From Deltaproteobacteria bacterium GWC2_55_46 (lineage in GTDB: Bacteria; Desulfobacterota; GWC2-55-46), in NCBI GenBank assembly GCA_001595385.3, contig LVEI03000001.1:248001-312000 (forward strand): a stretch of DNA of 64,000 nucleotides. Reading direction: 5' to 3'. Positions 28,950 through 36,968 of this stretch are shown here, one piece after another; position 1 is the first letter of the stretch, and each line of letters starts with the position of its first letter. A model generated the notes under the pieces. It searched no databases and was not told where the DNA came from. It saw only the letters and a list, made by a program, of their open reading frames with translations. The position numbers and the translations under genes are program-made.

Positions 28950-31322
28950 GTGCCAGAAGGCATCAGAGTAAAAATAAAGGCCCTTTCAGCAGTAGTATTC
29001 CTTGCAGTCCTCGCCATCCTGTATTTCCGTTCAGCGCTAACCGGTGAAATGCTCCTTACGGAAAGGGACCTCTCCATTTTCTTCATCCCGCCAAGGCTCT
29101 TCTGGGTCGACGCGATACAGGCAGGGGAATTCCCGCTCTGGAACCCGTATTCTTTCGCCGGACATCCGCTTTTCGCGACCCTTCAGCCGGGCATCCTCTA
29201 CCCGCTTAACCTGCTCCTTTTTGTTCTCCCATTCGACCTGGCCTTCAACTGGACGATAATAACCCATTCCATCCTGGCCGGGGCCTTTACGTTCCTGCTT
29301 TTAAGGGAATATCACACGAGCATAGCAGGGTCTGTTTCAGGCGCGCTCGTCTTCATGCTCTCTGGCTATCTATTCTCGGTCCACAACGTGATGAGCACGC
29401 TCTTTACTGTAGCGTGGGCCCCTCTCGCGATATTCTTCTTCACACGAGCGCTGAAAAGGGGCTCTTATCTCTACTCGGTCCTTACCGGCATGACACTGGC
29501 GGTCATGTTCCTCGGTGGCGGCATCGAGGTCCTTTTCGGGGTGGTCTTAATACTCCTTGCCGCGTCCCTTTATCCACGGTTGCTTTTATTCAGCGGCAAG
29601 GGCGGCATCAAGAGCAACCTGCTTATCTTCATGCTCTCGATAGCCGTCTTTATCGGCCTCTCGGCAATCCAGCTCATCCCTTTTCTCGAGCTTGCCTCGC
29701 AATCGACAAGGGCAGGGGGGCTAACTTACCTCGAAGCGACAACCTGGTCCTTTGATTTGAAGGACTTTATCCAGTTCTTCATCCCTGACCCGTACGGCTA
29801 TTTTTCATCAACCGAGAAGTATTGGGCAAATCAGAGCTGGCTCAAGACCGTATATCTTGGGACGATCCCGTTTATCCTCTCGATTTTTTTCTTTCAGCAA
29901 AGAAAACGGCAGGCGCTGCCATTCGCCTTTCTCTCGGTCATCTTCCTCATGCTCGCCATGGGCAGGAATACGGCCATATACCATTTTCTTTTCGATAACG
30001 TGCCTTTCATAGACAAGATCCGTTACCCGGTAAAGTTCCTCTTCGCCCCTTTTCTTTTCATCGCCCTTGCCGCCGGCCTCGGTTTTGACGCGTTGAAAGA
30101 TGGCCTTTCAAAGAAAGACGGGAAGGCCTTGAAGACGGTGATGGTAATCCTTGCCGCTTCAACGCTCGCGGCGCTGGCCTTCGGATTTCTAAGTTTTTTC
30201 GATTCAGGCGTAAGGGAGCACCTGACCGCCAGAGGCATCGATTTTCCGGAATATAACAAGGCCGATATAAACATCTTCAACGCCAAGCGGGTACTCCTGT
30301 TTTACATGATGGCGGCTGTAGCCATCTACGCCGCGTCAAAAACCGCGCGTCCCGCTAAGCTCCTGGCATTCATCATCCCGGCGCTCCTCGCGAGCGACCT
30401 CTTTTTCGCGCACAACGGATATTACGAGGCAACTCCAGCAAAGGAGTATCACGCTAAGGGAGAGTCGTTGGACTTTCTTTCAAAGGACGATGCAGGGCTT
30501 TTCAGGGTCTTTATATCGCCAAAGACCGCCAAAGACCTTTCTTTCTCTTTAAAGGATAGCAAAGCCCCGACGATCGACAGGTACAAGGAACTTGTCTCCG
30601 GGTTTAACCTGAACCACGGGGTCTTCGACAGCGGCGGCGTTGAGGTTATGAAGCGCGCCGACTATTGGCTGGTCTACGACCTCGCGTCATCCCAGGCCGC
30701 CCCTGACGCTACCAACATCATCTCGATGCTAAACGTGAAGTATGTCATCTCCGCGCCTGTTATAGACTCTAAAGAGTTCCGTCTGGTAAAGACCATTGGC
30801 AAAGATGAGGGCGGCTTAAAGGCCCTCAAGATATACGAGAACCCGGGTTTTACGCCCAGGTTCTATATGGCCTACGATTACAGGGTGATAGAGAAGCCAC
30901 GCGAGATGATAGATAGACTGGTCGATAAGAAGTTCGCTCCTGGCAGTACCGTCCTCCTGGAAGAGGAGCCATGGAAGACTGAGAGGCCGGTTTTGAGCAA
31001 GGCTCCCAGCTCGATAGATATAACCGGGTATAGGAACAACTCCGTTGAGCTAAAGGTAAGGACAGAGACAGACGGAGTGCTGGTCGCTGGCGAAAGCTGG
31101 TATCCGGGGTGGAAGGCCTATGTCGACGGCAGGGAGGAGAGGGTGCTGAAGGCCGACCTGATATTCCGGGCGGTCCCGATAAAGGCCGGAGAGCACGTTG
31201 TAAGGTTCGTCTATGAGCCGCTATCGTTTGTGATCGGCCTTTGGATAAGCTCTGCGTCAGTTTTGATTTTGGCGCTCTTTTTCCTTTTGAGGGCGCGAAA
31301 GAGCAGGGCGGCTGAGGCATGA
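28950..31322 (+). CDS. YfhO-like polytopic membrane protein (GT-C type)
   Basis: 790 residues with about a dozen hydrophobic segments and a large soluble C-terminal region. N-terminal GEMLLTERDLSIFFIPPR and FPLWNPYSFAGHPL resemble the first periplasmic loop of YfhO/GT-C proteins, with acidic residues (ERD) where GT-C enzymes place the metal/catalytic aspartate. The C-terminal GESWYPGWKAYVDGREE motif is typical of YfhO family members, implicated in glycosylation of lipoteichoic acid in Bacillus. GTG start at 28950. It overlaps the next gene by four bases. Sits between the pilin and the minor pilins, so a role in pilin or surface glycosylation is possible but inferred. Confidence 0.75.
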   Translation: MPEGIRVKIKALSAVVFLAVLAILYFRSALTGEMLLTERDLSIFFIPPRLFWVDAIQAGEFPLWNPYSFAGHPLFATLQPGILYPLNLLLFVLPFDLAFNWTIITHSILAGAFTFLLLREYHTSIAGSVSGALVFMLSGYLFSVHNVMSTLFTVAWAPLAIFFFTRALKRGSYLYSVLTGMTLAVMFLGGGIEVLFGVVLILLAASLYPRLLLFSGKGGIKSNLLIFMLSIAVFIGLSAIQLIPFLELASQSTRAGGLTYLEATTWSFDLKDFIQFFIPDPYGYFSSTEKYWANQSWLKTVYLGTIPFILSIFFFQQRKRQALPFAFLSVIFLMLAMGRNTAIYHFLFDNVPFIDKIRYPVKFLFAPFLFIALAAGLGFDALKDGLSKKDGKALKTVMVILAASTLAALAFGFLSFFDSGVREHLTARGIDFPEYNKADINIFNAKRVLLFYMMAAVAIYAASKTARPAKLLAFIIPALLASDLFFAHNGYYEATPAKEYHAKGESLDFLSKDDAGLFRVFISPKTAKDLSFSLKDSKAPTIDRYKELVSGFNLNHGVFDSGGVEVMKRADYWLVYDLASSQAAPDATNIISMLNVKYVISAPVIDSKEFRLVKTIGKDEGGLKALKIYENPGFTPRFYMAYDYRVIEKPREMIDRLVDKKFAPGSTVLLEEEPWKTERPVLSKAPSSIDITGYRNNSVELKVRTETDGVLVAGESWYPGWKAYVDGREERVLKADLIFRAVPIKAGEHVVRFVYEPLSFVIGLWISSASVLILALFFLLRARKSRAAEA

Positions 31323-33013
31323 TGTCTTTTTTTTACTCTTACAGAAGAAGTCTCTTTGTTGGTGTACTCACGGCCCTTTTTATCCTTATCGCCACGGGAA
31401 TCGCGCTCCGTAAGTCGAACACGTGGGACGAGCCGGCGCACATCCTTTCCGGGTACGCCTATCTTGCAAAGGGCATGGATTACATCGCGCCCGTAAACCA
31501 CCCCGTGCTCGGCAGGGCCATCACCGCCGCTTTCCCCTGGTTATTCCTCGACCTCTCCATTGACGAGACGATCGAGCCGGAAGGGGCCAAAGACTCGCGT
31601 TTCATACCCTATTCCGTCAAGTTCCTGTATGAGAACAAGGCTGGCGCCGATGATATTCTCTTTCTTTCGCGCCTCGGGAATATCCTGCTCGCCGCTCTCC
31701 TCGCCATATATGTCTACATCTGGTCGAGCCGCCTATGGGGCGCAACCGGCGCCTTCCTCTCCCTCTTCTTTTTTATACTATGCCCGAATATGCTGGCCAA
31801 CGCGAGCATCGCGACTACAGACCTGCCGATAACAGCGTTCTTTTTCATTACCTCGTATTACCTCTTCAGGACAGCCGAAGAGGGCGTAAGCACGGTTAAG
31901 ACGATCGCTGCCTCCGTCTTCTTCACATTTGCCCTTGCGTCAAAGCATACAGCCTTTCTCCTCATACCTTTTATCCCGCTCGCCTACCTCTTCGCGGCCA
32001 GGAAGGATGGCGCGCGTAAGCTGGTTACGCACCTTGGTTTTTTTATACTGCTCTCGTACACAGCCTTATGGGCCGTTTACGGCTTCAGGTTCCATTCATC
32101 AGCCGCAGGTTATACCGCGCCGGAATGGGGGATATTCCCTCCAACGGGCCTGACCCCTCTTTTTGCCTTTATAAGGGACTACAGGCTTCTCCCTGAATCG
32201 TATCTGTTAGGCGTGGTGGGTTCGATAGCGGGCGCGGAGATAGGCAAGCCGACCTTCTTCATGGGCGAATACTCTTCCTCAACTGGCTGGTTTAGCTACT
32301 TCCCCGTTGCCTTTCTCATAAAGACACCGATACCGGCGCTCATATTGCTGGCGGCCTCGGTGGTATATCTTACGCAGGAGAGCGTGAAGAGAAGAAGGGC
32401 TTTAATGCTCATGCTGCCGGCAATACTGGTCTTCCTGGTCTTTACGCTTGAGAGGGTGAATATCGGACTCAGGCACATATTGCCGGTATACCCGTTCCTG
32501 TTTACACTCATAGGTTTCGTGCCCTCCATAAGGACAAAGAGCGAGAAGCTCGCGAGGGCTGTATTTTACACCTGCATGGTTTGGTATGCCTACGCCGCCT
32601 CTCTTGTATACCCGCACCAGCTCGCTTATTTTAACGAATTCATAGGGGGGCCGAAAAACGGGTACAGATATCTTGTCGACTCGAACCTCGACTGGGGGCA
32701 GGACTTGCTGGGCCTTAAAGAGTACGTCGGCCGCAAGGGCATAAAGAAGATAAAGCTCGCCTACTTCGGGCTTTCAGACCCTGCCTACTTTGGTATTGAC
32801 TACCAGTACATGCCGAGCTATCTGATACTAAAGGCCAGGGACTATGAACCGGATATCGAGCTCAAGGGCTGGTTTGCCATAAGCGCGACCATGCTCCAGG
32901 GGGTCTATCTCCCTGACCATGATTTCTACGCGGTCTTCAGGAACATAGAGCCGGTTGAAAAGATAGGATATTCGATATTCGTCTACAGGCTGGGAGTTGA
33001 TGAGGGTCAGTAG
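31319..33013 (+). CDS. GT-C family glycosyltransferase (PMT/ArnT-like, GT39)
   Basis: 564-residue membrane protein. The first loop NTWDEPAHILSGYAYL carries the D-E pair typical of dolichyl-phosphate-mannose-protein mannosyltransferase-type enzymes, and about nine to eleven membrane segments follow. A luminal C-terminal part includes LVDSNLDWGQDLLGLKEYV, a segment frequent in this bacterial family. Such enzymes move a sugar from a polyprenyl phosphate to protein or lipid acceptors in the periplasm. ATGA overlap with the YfhO-like gene indicates co-expression. Its 3' end overlaps the convergent gene by seven bases. Confidence 0.8.
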   Translation: MMSFFYSYRRSLFVGVLTALFILIATGIALRKSNTWDEPAHILSGYAYLAKGMDYIAPVNHPVLGRAITAAFPWLFLDLSIDETIEPEGAKDSRFIPYSVKFLYENKAGADDILFLSRLGNILLAALLAIYVYIWSSRLWGATGAFLSLFFFILCPNMLANASIATTDLPITAFFFITSYYLFRTAEEGVSTVKTIAASVFFTFALASKHTAFLLIPFIPLAYLFAARKDGARKLVTHLGFFILLSYTALWAVYGFRFHSSAAGYTAPEWGIFPPTGLTPLFAFIRDYRLLPESYLLGVVGSIAGAEIGKPTFFMGEYSSSTGWFSYFPVAFLIKTPIPALILLAASVVYLTQESVKRRRALMLMLPAILVFLVFTLERVNIGLRHILPVYPFLFTLIGFVPSIRTKSEKLARAVFYTCMVWYAYAASLVYPHQLAYFNEFIGGPKNGYRYLVDSNLDWGQDLLGLKEYVGRKGIKKIKLAYFGLSDPAYFGIDYQYMPSYLILKARDYEPDIELKGWFAISATMLQGVYLPDHDFYAVFRNIEPVEKIGYSIFVYRLGVDEGQ

Positions 33014-34602
33014 CTCATCTGCTTGAGCCTGAGCCTTTTGCCTTCAATGCCCCGTTCCGCCTTTTCTACAAGCCTCTCGGCGGCCTTATGTTTGCCGAGC
33101 GCCCCTGCCTTCGATGCCTGGAGCGTGTAGGCGTCGTAATAATAGGGCGATGACGGGGACTTTTCCCGGCAGGCGAAGGCCCTCAGGAGTACAGGCGGCG
33201 GGCACTGTAGCCTTATCCGCACCTCATCAGGAAGGCTCTCTATCGGCGGCGTCTTTAAGGCCGGGTAGGCCGTAAGCCAAGGCGGAGTGTTAAAAAGGTC
33301 AGCGCCGGAACGTGCCCTTAATACCCAGAGATGGCCGCTTAGCACGTTGAACTCCGGTAGCTCGGTAGTGACGACATAGGGCGGGGGCTGGAGCCTTCCA
33401 TTGCTTTCAAGGTAGTCCCTTTGAGGGCGCGCCGTTTTAAGCTCTATATTCCTTGTCGATTCAAGTACCATGTAATTATAGGCGGAGGAGTCGACCAGGA
33501 CTCCTCCGAGGTTCACAATGAAGCCTGCGGCAAAGAGCGCTGGCAGAGCGGCCTTAAATATTGCGCTGGCAGGGAGGGCCGCCAGTGGGGCGATTGCAAG
33601 CGGGATAAGAGGCAACAGGAACCGTGGCCCCCATGTGTCGGCCCCTTCCCAGGCCCACCATGCCGAATAGAGGAGGAAGTTCGCCGCAAAAAGGGATAGT
33701 ATGAGCAGTGCCTCTGCTTTTTTGCGTATCGAGAGCCTCCATACGGCATACGGAAAAAGGAGCATGGCAGGGGCATATATCAGGATCCCCTTGCCCGGGT
33801 TTATAAGGAGGTCCTTTACACCTTTGAGGACCGGGTTTACGAACATGCCGGCCTCAGAGCCGTAGCCGAAATCAAAGGGCGAGCCGTACCTGCTCAGGTT
33901 GAGCCAGATCATCAAGGCGCCTGACAGGGCGAGCGGGGTGAAAAAAGAAAGAGGCCGGAGGATATGATCCTTTTCCTTAAGGCTTCTGTAGAGGCAGTAG
34001 GCTATAAAAAACGGGAGCAGGGCAATGTTGGCGGCCTTTGTAAAGACAGCCGCGCTCAAGGACAGACCGGCAAGCACGGCGTAAAGCCTCGGCCTGCTGC
34101 CGGACTTTATAAGGAAGAGGAAGGCTGAAGTCAGGAGAAGCCCCTGTAAAGGCTCTGAGAGGAAGTTGTTCATATATACAAAGGCAAAGGTCCCAAAGAC
34201 CGACGCTACTGAAAGAAAGAGCGCCCTTCTATTGCTAAAGCCGAGCTCTACTATGATAGAATGGAGGACCGAGGCTGTAAGCGCGAGCAGCAAAATATTA
34301 ACAGCCCCGAGGATAAGATCAGGCGGGACTATGACCAATGCCGACAGAAGGTCGTAGAGGAAAAGGAAAGGGACCATGAGAAAGGGGAGGCCGACTCCGT
34401 ATTTCGAGTAGATCCGCACCACCTCGCCGGTTACGAGATTGGTCTTTACGGCGCTGCTCAAATCCCCAAGCTCATAGATCGACACCGACAGGTTTAGCAT
34501 GTCCTCGCTGTCGCTTATGCTGAAGAGCTGATAGGCGGAGAAGAACGGGGCAGAGAGCGCCAGGACGAGAAAGAAAGGGATTGCTTTTTTCACGCTACCC
34601 AT
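33007..34602 (-). CDS. Polytopic membrane protein, probable GT-C glycosyltransferase
   Basis: 531 residues on the opposite strand to the rest of the locus. About ten transmembrane helices, then a soluble C-terminal region of about 130 residues. The loop after the first helix (ISDSEDMLNLSVSIYE) contains acidic residues where GT-C folds place the catalytic acid, and YSKYGVGLPFLMVPF follows in the pattern of uncharacterised glycosyltransferase 39-like proteins. No conserved motif allows a precise family. Start ATG 34602; the upstream region is shared with the divergent minor-pilin promoter. Its inverted orientation suggests later insertion into the pilus locus. Confidence 0.65.
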   Translation of the reverse strand: MGSVKKAIPFFLVLALSAPFFSAYQLFSISDSEDMLNLSVSIYELGDLSSAVKTNLVTGEVVRIYSKYGVGLPFLMVPFLFLYDLLSALVIVPPDLILGAVNILLLALTASVLHSIIVELGFSNRRALFLSVASVFGTFAFVYMNNFLSEPLQGLLLTSAFLFLIKSGSRPRLYAVLAGLSLSAAVFTKAANIALLPFFIAYCLYRSLKEKDHILRPLSFFTPLALSGALMIWLNLSRYGSPFDFGYGSEAGMFVNPVLKGVKDLLINPGKGILIYAPAMLLFPYAVWRLSIRKKAEALLILSLFAANFLLYSAWWAWEGADTWGPRFLLPLIPLAIAPLAALPASAIFKAALPALFAAGFIVNLGGVLVDSSAYNYMVLESTRNIELKTARPQRDYLESNGRLQPPPYVVTTELPEFNVLSGHLWVLRARSGADLFNTPPWLTAYPALKTPPIESLPDEVRIRLQCPPPVLLRAFACREKSPSSPYYYDAYTLQASKAGALGKHKAAERLVEKAERGIEGKRLRLKQMSY

Positions 34603-34631
34603 TTGAGAAAAGGTTCTCTTTTTAGTAAAAT
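34603..34631 (+). promoter_or_regulatory. Promoter for the minor pilin genes
   Basis: TTGAGA (34603-34608), a 17-bp spacer and TAAAAT (34626-34631) make a good sigma-70-type promoter that would start near 34638, 16 bp before the ATG at 34654. An in-frame TTG exactly at 34603 would start the reading frame, but it is better explained as the -35 box. Confidence 0.65.
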
Positions 34632-34653
34632 AGCCCAGGGATTATACCAGAAT

Positions 34654-35268
34654 ATGCCGGTTAGAAAAAGGTCTTTCAAAGCAAAGGGCGGCTTTACCCT
34701 CATAGAGCTTATGATGGTGATCCTCCTCCTGTCGATACTCGGCGCGGTTGCGGCCCCGTACCTGTGGAGCGGCGCGCCTGCCATCACCATCTCTGCGCTG
34801 TCGCGAAAGGTGGCCGACGACATACGTTACGCCCAGGAACTCGCCCTTTCCCGGAATAACCTCGACACCCCTGTCTCTACCAACCCCTATTTCCTTTACA
34901 GGGTGCGCTTCAACGTGGCCGCCCCTTTCTGCGCCGACGCAAACCAGTACAACATAGCGAGCGACGCGGACAATAACGGGAGCTGGGCTGAGAACCCCAA
35001 CGGCTCCGGGCAGATAGAGAGCGCGAGAAACCCGGTCAACGGCGAGTCCTTCTTCTGCGTAAGCCTCGATAACGGCGATTACGCCGGCTTTACCGTATCA
35101 GCCGACTTCGGCGGCTCTGTCCCTGGCGTGGTCGCCTTTGACCAGATGGGAGTGCCTTACGACAGCGACGGGGCGCGGATAAGTTCCTCCAAAAGCATCA
35201 CGGTATCTAAAGGCGGAGAGTCCGAGGTGCTGACTTTGACCCCGTATACAGGGCTGGTGGTGCGCTGA
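34654..35268 (+). CDS. Minor pseudopilin (GspH/FimT-like, MshC position)
   Basis: About 204 residues from ATG 34654. Leader MPVRKRSFKAKGG, then prepilin site FTLIELMMVILLLSILGAVAAP with glutamate at +5. The body has RKVADDIRYAQELALSRNN, the segment typical of GspH/FimT minor pilins, and ends with GGESEVLTLTPYTGLV. It likely primes pilus assembly at the tip. First of four overlapping pseudopilin genes; TGATG overlap with the next. Confidence 0.85.
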   Translation: MPVRKRSFKAKGGFTLIELMMVILLLSILGAVAAPYLWSGAPAITISALSRKVADDIRYAQELALSRNNLDTPVSTNPYFLYRVRFNVAAPFCADANQYNIASDADNNGSWAENPNGSGQIESARNPVNGESFFCVSLDNGDYAGFTVSADFGGSVPGVVAFDQMGVPYDSDGARISSSKSITVSKGGESEVLTLTPYTGLVVR

Positions 35269-35678
35269 TGCGCAGAGAGAACGGATTCACCCTTATAGAG
35301 ACCCTGATGGTAATCGTGCTCCTGGGAATAATGGGCACGGGCCTTATCATGTACTTCGTGGGCCTGGGCTCATCCAACCAGGCCATAGTGATAGAGGCCG
35401 TTGCGCTTGCGCAGGAGAAGATGGAGAAGATAAAGGCGGACGTTAAATCGGCCGGCTTCGATTCGATAGTCTCTGAAGCGGCGGCAACGCTTCCCGCGCC
35501 TTTCGACAGGTTTACGCGGGAGGTGCAGGCGCAGTGCGTGGAGGAGGCCGACCTTGACGCGGCGAGCGGCGCCATGCCGGGGTGCTCAGATTCGGACATA
35601 AAGGCCAAGAGGGTCGTAGTGACCGTTTCATGGCCGGGCGGCTCAACTGAAGTCACAACGGTTATAACGGACCATTAG
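35268..35678 (+). CDS. Minor pseudopilin (GspI/PilV-like, MshD position)
   Basis: 136 residues. Leader MRRENG, then FTLIETLMVIVLLGIMGTG with glutamate at +5. A helical stretch with EAVALAQEKMEKIKADV follows, as in GspI/PilV/MshD proteins. Two cysteines (QCVEE, PGCSD) could form a disulfide. Start overlaps the previous stop; the next gene begins one base after its stop. Confidence 0.82.
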   Translation: MRRENGFTLIETLMVIVLLGIMGTGLIMYFVGLGSSNQAIVIEAVALAQEKMEKIKADVKSAGFDSIVSEAAATLPAPFDRFTREVQAQCVEEADLDAASGAMPGCSDSDIKAKRVVVTVSWPGGSTEVTTVITDH

Positions 35679-35679
35679 C

Positions 35680-36210
35680 ATGGCTGGACGCGACAGAGGT
35701 TTTACGCTGATAGAGCTGGTACTCTCCATCACGGTTATGGGGTTTGTGGCCGTAACATTGGGCCTTCTCATCTACCAGGCTACTAGGTCGTTCGCTACCC
35801 TTGACGCGCAAAAGGAGATCGCCCAGCAGGGCACGCTCGCAATCGAACGCCTTTCAAGGGAGCTACGCCTCATAAGGTGCACCGAGTCCGGCAACTCTTG
35901 CAAGCCTGCGTCAACTGACATAACTGAGATGACCTCTTCCGAGATAAGGTTCGTAAACACAAACCTTGAGGGCAGGGGGTTCAGGCTTGACGGCAGCTCT
36001 CTCAGGTTCAGGGACGGCTCAGGGGCTCTCGACCCGGAATACGTCCTCTCTGACAAAATCAGTTCGCTGACATTTGAATACCTCAAAGACGATTCGACCG
36101 CTGCCGCCGCAACCGACGAGGTCTGGGTGATAAACGTGAACATGGTGATAGCGAGCGGGGCGGAGTCGTTCGCATTGAAGGCGAGCGTCCATCCGAGGAG
36201 CTTTAGATGA
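35680..36210 (+). CDS. Minor pseudopilin (GspJ/PilW-like, MshO position)
   Basis: 176 residues. Leader MAGRDRG, then FTLIELVLSITVMGFVAVTLG with glutamate at +5, followed by QQGTLAIERLSRELRLIR, which is the characteristic GspJ/PilW helix. Likely part of the pilus tip complex with the GspH- and GspI-like proteins. Ends four bases into the next gene. Confidence 0.83.
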   Translation: MAGRDRGFTLIELVLSITVMGFVAVTLGLLIYQATRSFATLDAQKEIAQQGTLAIERLSRELRLIRCTESGNSCKPASTDITEMTSSEIRFVNTNLEGRGFRLDGSSLRFRDGSGALDPEYVLSDKISSLTFEYLKDDSTAAAATDEVWVINVNMVIASGAESFALKASVHPRSFR

Positions 36211-36968
36211 AGGTGCTTTATGACATAAAGGGCGCATCGGTCATCGCGGTCGCCCTCATCCTCGCCATCGTCACGGCGCTCGGCGTTGTATTCGTCTCCC
36301 TTTTTTCAACGGGGATCGAGGAATCGACAGGCGAACTCCTCTCTACAAGGGCGCTCTACGCCGCCGAGTCAGGTATAGAGACGGCCATAGGGCGCCTCAA
36401 GAAAAACCCTATAGGAACGAACTGGGAGTGGCGGGACGGCTACATGGATAAGCCGGTAGACGGCGGAAGCTTTGACGTCGAGGTGCTCGAGTACGAGTCA
36501 CGGGATTCTACCCTTGCGGGAGCGAACAAGTGCGAACCGTTTGAGAATACCATCGACACATCCGGCGTGAACCCTGCCCGGACCGTCTACATCGTCCTTT
36601 CCTGGTCATCTTCAAGCGATATGGGGGTCGAGCTTTACGATAATACGGTAGCTGATTGCTCTAATCCGGCGGCATCGGCAACCCTTCTGGCAAGTTCCCT
36701 TACAACAGGCAAGCCGGAGCGAATAAGGTACAGGATAACATCTTCCCCGCTTACGCCCTTTACATATACGGTACGGGTCACTGGGAATGCCGGTGACGCC
36801 TACAAGCTCAGCATCGTCCATCCAGAGGAAGACGCGTTTAGCACAGCCAACCAATGCGGGGCGCCTGCAGGTGCGCCGTTTGACGAATGCGTGAGGGCTT
36901 TGATATCGCTTGGCAAGCACTCTACTGCCAGAAGAGAGGTCTTTGCGGCAATGTCGAGGACCCCATGA
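36207..36968 (+). CDS. PilX/MshP-like minor pilus protein
   Basis: 253 residues. The N-terminal KGASVIAVALILAIVTALGVVFVSL membrane helix is followed by RALYAAESGIETAIGRLKKN, the pattern of PilX N-terminal domain/MshP proteins (glycine at the cleavage point, E in AAESG). The rest is a soluble, Ser/Thr-rich domain with several cysteines. Its position after the GspJ-like gene matches MshP. ATGA overlap at both ends indicates tight co-translation. Confidence 0.75.
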   Translation: MKVLYDIKGASVIAVALILAIVTALGVVFVSLFSTGIEESTGELLSTRALYAAESGIETAIGRLKKNPIGTNWEWRDGYMDKPVDGGSFDVEVLEYESRDSTLAGANKCEPFENTIDTSGVNPARTVYIVLSWSSSSDMGVELYDNTVADCSNPAASATLLASSLTTGKPERIRYRITSSPLTPFTYTVRVTGNAGDAYKLSIVHPEEDAFSTANQCGAPAGAPFDECVRALISLGKHSTARREVFAAMSRTP

